A stretch of 64,000 nucleotides of DNA from contig NZ_VLNR01000011.1 in assembly GCF_007489275.1 (NCBI RefSeq), positions 124,001-188,000 on the forward strand, in the 5' to 3' direction. Source of the stretch: Aquimarina algiphila (GTDB lineage Bacteria > Bacteroidota > Bacteroidia > Flavobacteriales > Flavobacteriaceae). The first letter of the stretch is position 1. Each line of letters starts with the position of its first letter. The notes under the pieces are model-generated. The model saw nothing but the letters and a program-made list of their open reading frames with translations, made no database searches and was not told where the DNA came from. The translations under genes were made by a program, and so were the position numbers. Positions 9,701 through 17,832 of the stretch are shown here, one piece after another.

Positions 9701-9829
9701 AAAATCAGATATTCCTCCTACAGAATGTTTGATATTTAGATTTACATCTACTTCTACGTTTTGGGCTCTGTTTACTATGGGATATAATAAAATGAGGCCC
9801 ATTACTAAATAATGATTAATTGTTTTCAT
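6707..9829 (-). CDS. GH86 beta-agarase with Big2, CBM6 and T9SS sorting domain
   Basis: The protein has 1040 residues from the ATG at 9829, which gives a clean signal peptide (about 1-23). An upstream in-frame start at 9874 would add 15 residues before the signal and is less likely; the chosen start shares an ACACAAA leader with the GH16 gene. The GH86 catalytic region has the acid/base E211 in WEVINEPDFP and the nucleophile E381 in PVIISEYGAV, on a (beta/alpha)8 barrel followed by beta domains. A Big2 domain, a CBM6 domain and a type A T9SS domain follow. GH86 enzymes hydrolyse agarose or porphyran; the absence of sulfatases here favours agarose. Its own promoter probably lies in 9830-10318, behind the terminator of the SusCD operon. 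Confidence 0.92.
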   Translation of the reverse strand: MKTINHYLVMGLILLYPIVNRAQNVEVDVNLNIKHSVGGISDFGRERHITMHSSLYENAWEGELDKAERLFEDLDVQLGRDNGVASFLHQFSPEDENNRQHHDPDSLSVLLDFWQGEYQQRITDRGLLKYKNEQSRGAIMGTNPHPTYPTLSYFENGLNGSTWGRENSFTWIPQDIETSAAWMVQYLEEFFVENASQEGVVMPEYWEVINEPDFPLNTGQFMMSSWEDIMEYHNLVAQGIKQRLGNRAPKIGGMTWGLHDLFRGDGISRFATASYVDGFYGNTAADEVAKAYARSQVDTPLFNRPRDTPWYQWDVIWKEFIDRVGDNMDFYSVHFYDWPQYQNQGGQRRSGGHVEATLEMLEWYDVFRNGKNNRKPVIISEYGAVANSWDPMPHDTRFDWENLKPFSAMMMQFLERPDYIELSMPFHLLKAQFRDIDNNGDGIPEVVYHYKTLRDDDGDGVWEYSELVKWYELWDDVDGTRVDTKSSDPDIQVDSYVDGNEVYLILNNLQEQNTTISLNLFEDNDNNPTSVRIKHLYLEGVRNIVLDDNTTNNIPSSVTLGAEATMILKYTLPNAVAINQTSVENKFYGEPVSNNQRVAINSGDNTFFVNNVTVPIDADKAEAMIKMTVTLFDAPQTENGFLSINKLTFNGVEVETPFDWRGETQNRSKWFGALEIPVPASLVQTNNTIVVDFQHVGEVNIVNLLTWDFSKKPGRSDGSTDPDPIAVTGVDVSPDTIILNQGQTSTINATISPANATNKNVTWSTNNAAIATIDTNGIVTANANGNAIITATTVDGGFTSSTNVIVNDNTPPTNDIIIIEAEDFVNTGGTFSDSFAGGPGLGVNRTPTNINYVNNGDWAEYTINVSTTGDYKIEYQISTPSNNAQIQLLIDGVVVATDNVTNNGQWDSYTALVSSNTIANLTSGNHTVRVLASGTNPWQWNLDKIILTRINNNNRTLSKNKDLGELSLFPNPSTGKVFIRGLNKEIEHDIRVYDIKGAKYLEEKLSHDHMVDIESLPKGAYFITINNSERKRTTLKLIKN

Positions 9830-10034
9830 GTTAAATACGTTTGTGTTTATATAATTTAAAGGGTTAATACGCAATTATGTGATATACATTGATTGTTAGT
9901 GAACTCTAGGTTGTTTATAATTCACCGTCTAAAAAGCGAATCGCTTTTTACTAAAATGGATACCATGGATAAGCTTGAGATTACTAAAAAGTAACTTCTG
10001 CGCTCTATTTTTTAAATCATTAAACAGCTAAAAC

Positions 10035-10083
10035 CAAAAGTAGATTTACTTCAATTTGCTCTCTAGTCTAGTTCAGAATAGAC
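10035..10083 (-). promoter_or_regulatory. Candidate GH86 promoter with variant CTAGAC half-sites
   Basis: On the minus strand, TACTTTTG at 10042-10035 matches the Bacteroidetes -7 consensus TANNTTTG. About 24 bp upstream lie GTCTAGT (10066-10072, plus strand) and AATAGAC (10077-10083), with the same 11-bp spacing as the regulon motif described below but as an inverted, not direct, repeat. I treat this as a variant site of low certainty. Confidence 0.4.
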
Positions 10084-10318
10084 ATTAGTTTATATAAACT
10101 TTTTATTCCAAAAATGGATAAAAGCAAATTATAAGAGTAAAAAAAATGAAGTCTTGTGGATTGGTTAACGTGCTATATATAGCCTGGTCCATAAGCCTTT
10201 TCTTAGGTTATAAGTGTTTTAAGAGTTTGTGTTAATAGGTTAATAATTTTATCAGTACTTATATCTTATGTATTTTATAAATAGTAGTTTTTAAATCAGA
10301 CATATATTGATTCATGAT

Positions 10319-10371
10319 AAAAATGAGGTCACTTATAGTAAATAGTTTTTCTAATAAATAACCTCATTTTT
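10319..10371 (-). terminator. Terminator of the susC-susD-SGBP operon
   Basis: An 11-bp perfect stem (AAAAATGAGGT at 10319-10329 pairing with ACCTCATTTTT at 10361-10371) lies 36 bp past the stop of the glycan-binding protein gene. The minus-strand right arm ends in a T run. The loop is long (31 bases). Confidence 0.6.
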
Positions 10372-10406
10372 CAGTATTCAAAATTGACTAAACAAATTTT
10401 ATTTGA

Positions 10407-11972
10407 TTAAGGCCTAAGAATTACTTCACTAACTGATAAATCATCAATATAAACTCTAAGATCATTATCATTGCCTTCATTTAAGAACCTAATCATTATC
10501 TCTTTAGGTCCATCAGAAGCAGTAGTGGTAATAATTATTGAATTAAATACCCACTCGTTAAGAGGAATATTAAGGAATGGAATTACTGGTCCTGCAATAC
10601 TATAATTAGGCCCCCCTGTTTGATTAAAATAATATCTAAACTCTGGATCAAATCCTGTAGTAGCACGATCAATACTAGTTTCTAAATACGACCAAACCCC
10701 TAGTTGATATGTTTTTCCTGTTTCAAATGGAAATTCTTTCCCTTGGTTATATATAACACTATTGGTATTAGCACTTGCAGTAACAAGACCACTGTTTATA
10801 CCGGTATGAGCTCTTGTGTTATTCACTGTTAAAGTTGCATCAAGTGAGGTTCCAAAAGCAAATCCACCATCTATCCAATCCGAAGAAAGTGAGTTTTCAA
10901 ATCCAGGATCTGTTGTAGCAGCTGTTGCCTCTAGCAAATTTGGACTTTGCTCAAATACATTCATAGATACCTCGGTAAAACTATCTGATTGGACTCCATC
11001 AGCAGTGGATAGCCCTCCCGCTGTATATGAGACCGTTACCGTATCGTCTATATATATCAACTCTCCGTCTAAAGTAATATTCAAAATATTTCTTTCAGTT
11101 GGGTTAATACTTACACTACTAATTGTAGCAGGTATTACACTACCTCCATTTTCAATAGCAATAGAAAAATCCGTCGCATTAATTGTTGTTTCATCCATTT
11201 CTCTACTAAATTCGAGGGCTAGAGTACCATCCCTTTTCCCTTCAACATTACCTAATGTTACAGGGTCTGTAGAAGGAATAACTTTAATTAATTTTTCAAA
11301 CGATATAGTATCACCTCCAAAAGGTCTTGGTGTATTCGCTATTACTGTGAAATCATATACTCCTATGCGTTTATAAGACACATCAACCTGATTCATAGTA
11401 CCTACCACTTCATCCGGATCTCCTCCATCCAGTGTCCAAGCAATATTTTGTGGTAAACCTACAGGATCAAAAGTGTAACGAACAGATCGACTTGCGATAA
11501 CTTCATTTTCTACATTATTTGATAAATTAAGAGCAGCCCCAAGAGAACCATCTGGATTAATATAGTTTGCTTTTAGGTCAATTTTAATAGGCTCTAGTAC
11601 AGTAACTACTATCGTTGTATCTAATTTGGTTCCTCTTTGTACACCATTTACGAATGCACTTTCTTCAAAAGTTTGAGTTAATGTTACATTATGTTGCCCA
11701 ACTCTATTAAAAATGGGTTTTATCCTACTTTCACTAGATTCAGTAATATTAGCTACACCTTCTGGAATGCTCCAGGTTCTAGAGATAACACCCGAAGAAA
11801 TGTCTCCAAATGAAAGAGAAGTATTCACACGTATAGCATTACCTTGAGTTTGCTCTGAAGTAAAGATTACTCTTTTACTCGGAATATCAGTATCAACATC
11901 ATCATTTTGACAATTGGTCATCAAAAGAATTGTAGTGACCAAAAGCATTATTATTTTTAAATATTTTTTCAT
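10407..11972 (-). CDS. SusE/SGBP-like surface glycan-binding lipoprotein
   Basis: This 521-residue lipoprotein has a lipobox ending at Cys21 (LLMTNC) followed by an acidic QNDDVDTD stretch that would favour surface export in Bacteroidetes. Two PKD-like/Ig-like modules fill about residues 30-235, a SwmB-like Ig domain (EFSREMDETTINATDF) about 240-335, and a C-terminal carbohydrate-binding-like beta-sandwich about 350-521 (ending RVYIDDLSVSEV). It is the third gene of the susC-susD operon, 15 bp behind susD. The usual role is to capture polysaccharide at the cell surface and hand it to SusCD. Ligand specificity for agarose is inferred from the locus. Confidence 0.82.
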   Translation of the reverse strand: MKKYLKIIMLLVTTILLMTNCQNDDVDTDIPSKRVIFTSEQTQGNAIRVNTSLSFGDISSGVISRTWSIPEGVANITESSESRIKPIFNRVGQHNVTLTQTFEESAFVNGVQRGTKLDTTIVVTVLEPIKIDLKANYINPDGSLGAALNLSNNVENEVIASRSVRYTFDPVGLPQNIAWTLDGGDPDEVVGTMNQVDVSYKRIGVYDFTVIANTPRPFGGDTISFEKLIKVIPSTDPVTLGNVEGKRDGTLALEFSREMDETTINATDFSIAIENGGSVIPATISSVSINPTERNILNITLDGELIYIDDTVTVSYTAGGLSTADGVQSDSFTEVSMNVFEQSPNLLEATAATTDPGFENSLSSDWIDGGFAFGTSLDATLTVNNTRAHTGINSGLVTASANTNSVIYNQGKEFPFETGKTYQLGVWSYLETSIDRATTGFDPEFRYYFNQTGGPNYSIAGPVIPFLNIPLNEWVFNSIIITTTASDGPKEIMIRFLNEGNDNDLRVYIDDLSVSEVILRP

Positions 11973-11987
11973 ATCATCAATTTTTTA

Positions 11988-13748
11988 TTAACCACCAATT
12001 TGATCGTTTGTTTGTAATTCAATAGCAGGTACAGGTAAATAATCATGAATTTGTGGGTTATAATTTTCACTAGGAGTACGAAAATCTGGTCTTACTTTCT
12101 CCCTAATGAATAAAGGGGCAACCCCTGCACCACTGCCAGGCACATTAGGATCTGCAATTACATCTAAAATTCCTGATTGATTTTGAGTTCTCCACAACTC
12201 ATCTTGGGCAAGCTCATTCAATACACTTCCTGCAATTCCCCAACGTACTAAATCTTTCCATCGAAAACCTTCAAAACATAATTCTAATGGTCTTTCTACT
12301 CTTCTAATATGAGTTCTTACACTTTCTACACTTGCAACTGCAAAAGATCGTGGCCTTGATGCTACCTGTTCACTAATATGAAACTCAGGAATGCCTCCAT
12401 CATCTGTTATGTATTGTCTTAATGTAATTACACCTGCTCTTGTTCTCACTCTATCTATGAAATCAATAGCAGTATCAAAATCTCCATTAGCTTCTAAAAC
12501 AGCCTCTGCATACATTAAATAAACATCAGCCAATCGAATAACTCTATAATTAATTTCGGATCTTCTATTACCATCTTCCTGTTCGAGATGATACCAGTTC
12601 GAGTATTTTTTAACATAAGAACTTTGTCCAAATACCCATCCAGGTCTACTTCCTATTGGCAAACCATAATAAAGTCCATCTCCATCAATAGGTACTATAC
12701 TTGCTCCCATTCTTTTAGACTGGATATTACCATCATTAATAGGGTTACTGGGATCAATTTCATCCCTAACAAAAAGTTCATGCATGTAGTATGTGGGCAA
12801 TATAGTATTAAAACCACCAAACCTTAGATGGCCAGTCGATAGCGCTACATCAGCTGTTTCTGAACCTGCTACACCTGGGTAATTGTCTACAACAATACCA
12901 TTTCCTCCTGGATTAAACTCTACAGAAAAGGGTACTTCAAAAATAGATTCTACATTAAAACCTTCTTCATGAGAGAAATTATCTAGGTTATTAGGAGCCA
13001 AACTATAAATACCAGCATCAATAACTTCTCTAAATTCTCCGGCTGCTTGAGACCATTCCTTACTATATAAATAGCTTTTTCCTAACAAAGAAGTAGCAGC
13101 TCCCCAGGTAACCCTTCCTTCTTCATTATCAGGCCATGACTGAGGTAAATTTGCTTTTGCGAATAAAAGGTCTGGTAGAATCACCTGATCGGTAATTTCT
13201 TCTATTGAACTAAATGGAATCGATAATTCTTCATTCGTATTAGGAACTGAAGTTCTTATCACACCGCCACCATAAGAATGTGCTATCTCAAAATAGAAAT
13301 ATGCTCTTAGAAAACGAACTTGAGCCTCTACCAAAATAGCTTCTTCTTGAGTAGGGAAAACATCACTATTAACTTCTAACTGGTCAAGGATCTGATTTGC
13401 TCTAAAAACACCAATATATAATGCACTCCACTTATTAACGACATGAGCATCTCCATCATTAACATTTAAATTGGAAAGACGAAACCATGGAATATAAAAA
13501 TCCTCTGATCCAGCCTCATCTCCACGTACCATTTCCAAAGGTATCCCTGCTCCACTAATTGCCTGAAATTGTAATGCACCATATGTAGCAATTAAAGCGG
13601 CATCAAAATCTTGAGGAGTCTTCCAAAAAGTAGCTTCTGTAACTGCATTTGGGTTTTCTATATCTAACACATCTTTATCGCAACTTATCGTAAGAAGCGA
13701 AATAAAACATAATATCAGAAAAACTTTAATTTTATTATATTGTATCAT
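11988..13748 (-). CDS. susD: SusD/RagB-family glycan-binding lipoprotein
   Basis: This 586-residue protein has a lipobox cysteine at about 23 (LLTISCDKD) and the SusD/RagB TPR-like helical core. Diagnostic motifs include ENPNAVTEATFW near the N-terminus, EAQVRFLRAYFYFEIAHSYG and, near the C-terminus, ELCFEGFRWKDLVRWG. SusD proteins form the lid on the SusC barrel and bind the oligosaccharide being imported. It lies 17 bp after susC and 15 bp before the SGBP gene, forming a three-gene operon. Substrate (agaro-oligosaccharides) is inferred from neighbouring agarases. Confidence 0.93.
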   Translation of the reverse strand: MIQYNKIKVFLILCFISLLTISCDKDVLDIENPNAVTEATFWKTPQDFDAALIATYGALQFQAISGAGIPLEMVRGDEAGSEDFYIPWFRLSNLNVNDGDAHVVNKWSALYIGVFRANQILDQLEVNSDVFPTQEEAILVEAQVRFLRAYFYFEIAHSYGGGVIRTSVPNTNEELSIPFSSIEEITDQVILPDLLFAKANLPQSWPDNEEGRVTWGAATSLLGKSYLYSKEWSQAAGEFREVIDAGIYSLAPNNLDNFSHEEGFNVESIFEVPFSVEFNPGGNGIVVDNYPGVAGSETADVALSTGHLRFGGFNTILPTYYMHELFVRDEIDPSNPINDGNIQSKRMGASIVPIDGDGLYYGLPIGSRPGWVFGQSSYVKKYSNWYHLEQEDGNRRSEINYRVIRLADVYLMYAEAVLEANGDFDTAIDFIDRVRTRAGVITLRQYITDDGGIPEFHISEQVASRPRSFAVASVESVRTHIRRVERPLELCFEGFRWKDLVRWGIAGSVLNELAQDELWRTQNQSGILDVIADPNVPGSGAGVAPLFIREKVRPDFRTPSENYNPQIHDYLPVPAIELQTNDQIGG

Positions 13749-13765
13749 AATACTTAATATTTTTT

Positions 13766-16700
13766 TTAGAAATCAAGTTGAAGACCAAATAAAAATCTTC
13801 TTGTAATAGGATAAGACACGGCATCTACTCCTCTTGTAAAAATTCCATCTCCAGCTACTTCGGGATCAAAACCTGTATAATCTGTAAAAGTAAAAGGATT
13901 TTGTGCTGTAGTGTAAATTCTAACTTTACTGAAAAAATCAGGTAATGAAGTCTCTGGAATAGAATATCCTAATGTGATATTACGTATACGCAAATAGGAT
14001 CCGTCTTCTAAAAAGAAGTTTGATCTAGGCCTAACACTACTAGAGATTCCGTTATCTCGTGCTGGAATGTCAGAGGTTGGATTTGACGGTGTCCATTGGC
14101 CAAATTGCTCTAAATGTCTACCATATACAAAAGCTACTAAACGAGAAGCATTATAAACTTCGGCACCATAAGCCAAATAGTTTTGGATAAAAAAATCAAA
14201 GCCTTTATATTCTAAGTTTATATTAAGACCCGCTTCAAATTCTGGTTGACCCGAACCTGAATATACTCTGTCATCATCGTTAATCAGACCATCTCGAGCA
14301 TCAGGAACACCATCCCCATTGGTATCAACAGTAAGTTGATCTATAAAAGCAAGGTCGCCTAGCTGTGCTGCGTTACCACCAATTCTACTATTATAATCAT
14401 CGACCCGTTCCTGGGTTTTTAAAATTCCATCATTTTGAATTAAGAAGAAGGCACCTGCTTCGTATCCTTCAGCCAAGAAAGTTGTTAAATCATTATTCGC
14501 TTGACTAAATATAGTCTGTCCCCCAGCAAAACCTCTTGATACACCATTAAGATCGGTAACTTCATTTTTATTTTTAGTAAAAGTCCCAGATACACCCCAC
14601 TTTAAACCATATTTTGTTTGGTCTCTATACGATAATGCAATTTCAATTCCTTTATTGGTAAGATTTCCTGCATTTACAAGGCGAGCTCCAAAAACATTAC
14701 CTTGGACAGGCGTATTAGCTCCTGCAGAAGCAGGTAATCTCTCTTGTAACAAAAGATCTTCTCTATCATTTTGATACACATCCAATGTAAGGTTCAATTT
14801 ATTACTAAACATTCCCAAATCAAGACCTATATTTTTAGATATTTTAGTTTCCCACTTGATATTTTCATCAAAAAAGCGTCGGGCAGTTTGACCAAATTCT
14901 AATTCACCACCAAAAATATAATTTACCCCAGTTTCAATTTGTGGATTAAACAGATACGGGGGAATATTTTGATTTCCAATTTCTGCCCAACTGGCTCTTA
15001 TTTTTAAATTGTTAATAGCGTCTAGGTTTGCATTCCTAAAGAATGGTTCTTCACTAACATTCCAACCTACAGAAAATCCAAAAAAGTTACCAAATCTATT
15101 ATTAGGCCCAAAATTAGAAGATCCATCCCTTCTATAACTTCCAGAAATAAGATAACGATCATCAAAATTATATTGAATCCTCGTTAAAAGTCCTGTTAAA
15201 ACGTTCTTGGTATCAATTCCAAGTGGGGTTGTACCATTTTCTCCTTGTGAAAGCACGCTAGTAGCATTACTGGGTAAACCTATTATACCGGTTTGAACAT
15301 TTTTTGAATCAAACTGTTCATAGGACGTCAATGCTAATAATTTTAAACCATGCTTCCCAAAATCTTTAGAATAATTTATAGAGTTTTCTATAGTACTTCT
15401 TTCAGAAAATATAAAACTTTCGTCAAGTAATGCATCTACATTAGAACCATTGGGGACAAGTGCCCCAGTATTATCGAATAACAGATATTGAGGTCGAAAG
15501 AATTTACGCCTGAAATCAAATGTGTTTCTACCCAAATTAGCTCTATAGGTTAACCCCTCAAGAATTTCAAAATCTACACTAAATGCAATATTAGAAGTTC
15601 TTGTCACTCTATCATCTTCATTATTAAGTAATCTTGTTAAAAAACCTAATAATACTGGATTTGAACTACTACCTTGATTTAATTGAACAACTCCGTTTAC
15701 AGGACTTATATCTGCAATTGGAGCCTGAAAAGGCCTTTGAGATATTGCAAATTCATATAAGCCAAATGGTTCTTGTTCTCTATTTTCTTCGGTAAACCCA
15801 ATACTAGAGAATATTTTAAGCCTGTCCTTTTTGTATTCACCAGTTATCCTGGTAGTTAACCTATCAAAACCCGAATTAATCAAAACACCATCTTGTTCAA
15901 AATAAGAACCATTAAGGTTAAGTGTTAAATTTTCGCTTCCCCCTGAAACGTTAATACTATGATTTTGCATTAACGCATTATCATTTTGGATATCATTAAC
16001 AAAATCACTATCAAAATCTAAGGCATTTGGACTCAAAAACAATAATTGGTTTGTAGTTCCTAATCTTTCATTAACTGCTAAATCAGAAAAATACTGTTGA
16101 TCAGTATTCATTAAAGGAATTCCCGAGGTGATATTTTGGGCAGCAATGTACGTATCATATTCTACTCTTAATTGTCCTTTATTTCCTCTTTTGGTAGTAA
16201 TTAAAATTACACCATTTGCAGCCCTTGTACCATATATAGATGCAGAAGCTCCATCTTTTAATACATTTATAGATTCAATTTGATTTGGAGCTATGTTTGG
16301 ATTACCTTGAAAAGGTACTCCATCAACTACAAACAAAGGCCCTAAAGACCCTGGACTCAAAGACCCGACACCTCTAATCTGAATATTAGCGACATCGCCA
16401 GGACGGCCATTAGCCTGTATGTTAACACCTGCAATTTGCCCTTGTATCGACTCTCCCAAATCTGATACAGGAGCTTTGGAAATGATATCTGAGCTCAACC
16501 TTGTTACAGCTCCAGTAACTTCAATTTTCCTTTGAGTACCGTATCCAACCACAACAACTTGCTCCAGCTCTTGACTTGATACCTCCATAACCACATTAAT
16601 TGTAGTTTGCTCCTCTGTCTTAATGGATTGCGTTATAAATCCAACTGATGAAAAAACTAAAATTTCACCTTTGTTGACTTTAATAGTATAATTTCCATCA

Positions 16701-16891
16701 AAATCTGAAACAGTTCCCCTGTCAGTCCCCTGTACTAAAATATTTACCCCAAGTATAGGAATACTACCATCTGTTATTGTACCTGAAATATTTACTTTTT
16801 CTTGCGCTTGTGTAGTCGCAGAAAAAATGATCAAAGTAAACATCCATAACAAATGATATTTTCTTTCAAAAATTGTTTTGTTTTTTTTCAT
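13766..16891 (-). CDS. susC: SusC/RagA-family TonB-dependent outer membrane transporter
   Basis: This 1041-residue outer-membrane protein has a signal peptide (about 1-29), a CarboxypepD_reg-like domain (about 33-115, starting NISGTITDGSIPILGVNI), a plug with the TonB-box region VVVGYGTQRK and the SusC signature PLFVVDGVPF, then a 22-strand barrel ending FLFGLQLDF. SusC imports oligosaccharides too large for porins, using TonB energy, together with SusD. It is first in the operon. Its promoter carries a perfect GTCTAGT direct repeat with a TATGTTTG -7 box. Role in agaro-oligosaccharide uptake follows from context. Confidence 0.95.
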   Translation of the reverse strand: MKKNKTIFERKYHLLWMFTLIIFSATTQAQEKVNISGTITDGSIPILGVNILVQGTDRGTVSDFDGNYTIKVNKGEILVFSSVGFITQSIKTEEQTTINVVMEVSSQELEQVVVVGYGTQRKIEVTGAVTRLSSDIISKAPVSDLGESIQGQIAGVNIQANGRPGDVANIQIRGVGSLSPGSLGPLFVVDGVPFQGNPNIAPNQIESINVLKDGASASIYGTRAANGVILITTKRGNKGQLRVEYDTYIAAQNITSGIPLMNTDQQYFSDLAVNERLGTTNQLLFLSPNALDFDSDFVNDIQNDNALMQNHSINVSGGSENLTLNLNGSYFEQDGVLINSGFDRLTTRITGEYKKDRLKIFSSIGFTEENREQEPFGLYEFAISQRPFQAPIADISPVNGVVQLNQGSSSNPVLLGFLTRLLNNEDDRVTRTSNIAFSVDFEILEGLTYRANLGRNTFDFRRKFFRPQYLLFDNTGALVPNGSNVDALLDESFIFSERSTIENSINYSKDFGKHGLKLLALTSYEQFDSKNVQTGIIGLPSNATSVLSQGENGTTPLGIDTKNVLTGLLTRIQYNFDDRYLISGSYRRDGSSNFGPNNRFGNFFGFSVGWNVSEEPFFRNANLDAINNLKIRASWAEIGNQNIPPYLFNPQIETGVNYIFGGELEFGQTARRFFDENIKWETKISKNIGLDLGMFSNKLNLTLDVYQNDREDLLLQERLPASAGANTPVQGNVFGARLVNAGNLTNKGIEIALSYRDQTKYGLKWGVSGTFTKNKNEVTDLNGVSRGFAGGQTIFSQANNDLTTFLAEGYEAGAFFLIQNDGILKTQERVDDYNSRIGGNAAQLGDLAFIDQLTVDTNGDGVPDARDGLINDDDRVYSGSGQPEFEAGLNINLEYKGFDFFIQNYLAYGAEVYNASRLVAFVYGRHLEQFGQWTPSNPTSDIPARDNGISSSVRPRSNFFLEDGSYLRIRNITLGYSIPETSLPDFFSKVRIYTTAQNPFTFTDYTGFDPEVAGDGIFTRGVDAVSYPITRRFLFGLQLDF

Positions 16892-16971
16892 AAATAAAAT
16901 AGCTTAATAAAAATCTGTGTCTTTTGAAGATTCCGCATGTTTTTAAAAAACCTATCGCGAAATATTCAAAA

Positions 16972-17028
16972 CAAACATATAAATCTTAAATTTTTATTAA
17001 AAAAAAACAGACTAGACTAAAACTAGAC
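16972..17028 (-). promoter_or_regulatory. susC promoter with GTCTAGT direct-repeat activator site
   Basis: On the minus strand the site reads GTCTAGTTTTAGTCTAGT (17028-17011): two identical 7-mers with starts 11 bp apart. TATGTTTG at 16979-16972 is a perfect TANNTTTG -7 box, 32 bp from the repeat. The -33 position is only an A/T run. Weak -33 plus an upstream repeat is the pattern expected of an activator-dependent promoter. Confidence 0.65.
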
Positions 17029-17519
17029 GGTCATTTCTCAGGTATAAAACCAAGTCTAAAAAGCTAAAAAACAACTACTTAATTTAAAACGAATGATCTC
17101 GGGAATTTTGGATTTTGTGAATTTTTAAAAATTTGTATCCCTTATATTTTATCTGTATCTAAAATTACATAGTAGTTAAACATACTCACCTATTATTAAT
17201 GAATTGACATTTTTAGATATTTGATATTATTAAAATCAAAAAGCTCTTTTCTCAAAAAAAACATATCTGCTTATTTTTTTATCACTTGTGTTGATCAAAA
17301 CAATTTCAATAGTTTTTTGAACACAATAATAAATGAAGACTTTATATTATTTCAATCAAATAAATCCCAGTATACCATAGTAAAAACCTATAATTATACG
17401 ATAATGCATAGACTCATCATCAATATAATCTGTCTTGTTAATTTGTCTTTAAAAAAGGATAGATAACGTAAAGGGGATAGGGGTTCTTTTAAAGTCTTTT
17501 TAAGTTTTATCAGAGTATT

Positions 17520-17576
17520 GTATAGTTTTTGTCTAGTGTCATTTTTATTCTTAAAAAATAAAGAGTACTAATTTTA
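17520..17576 (+). promoter_or_regulatory. GH16 lipoprotein promoter with GTCTAGT-type direct repeat
   Basis: GTATAGTTTTTGTCTAGT at 17520-17537 has the same direct-repeat layout as the susC site, in the same orientation relative to its gene. TAATTTTA at 17569-17576 matches the -7 consensus at seven of eight positions and begins 32 bp after the repeat. The transcript would have a leader of about 250 bases. Confidence 0.6.
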
Positions 17577-17832
17577 AATCATCAAAATTCTCGGCAATAC
17601 CGTAGTCTTTTTTGTTTTAAAACCTCGAAAATGATTTCTAATACTATTTATAGTATTCTTTTCTTCGGTTTTTTGAATCTTTTATTAAACAAAAGACAGA
17701 TTATTTATTCATAAATCTTTATGCTTTATAATCGTCTTTGCGCTTTACAGTATAGACTAAAGAATAGAGTGACGACTAAAAAAATCCATCTCTTAAAGCC
17801 CTGAATAAAATAATTACTTAAACTAAATTCTT

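Larger units (their letters stand above)
9830..10406. other. 577-bp intergenic region upstream of the GH86 gene
   Basis: No gene is visible. The region holds the terminator of the SusCD operon (10319-10371), a candidate GH86 promoter (10035-10083), and a 21-bp palindrome at 9930-9950 (arms TAAAAAGCGA and TCGCTTTTTA around one base) that could be an operator or RNA hairpin. The GH86 leader would be about 200 bases. Confidence 0.5.
16892..17832. other. 941-bp divergent regulatory region between susC and the GH16 lipoprotein gene
   Basis: No credible gene lies here; a TTG-started 81-codon frame at 17221-17466 has low-complexity composition and no ribosome site. The region carries two promoters facing outward, each with the same activator-type repeat (16972-17028 and 17520-17576). 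The GH16 leader is predicted at about 250 bases and includes a small inverted repeat (AATACTA, TTTA, TAGTATT at about 17640-17657). Confidence 0.6.

Noticed and set aside
9830..9874. Upstream ATG of the GH86 gene
   Set aside because: It adds 15 residues before the signal peptide; the ATG at 9829 has the same leader pattern as the GH16 gene.
17221..17466. 81-codon plus-strand frame in the susC/GH16 regulatory region
   Set aside because: It starts with TTG, has low-complexity composition, lacks a ribosome-binding context and overlaps the divergent promoter region.
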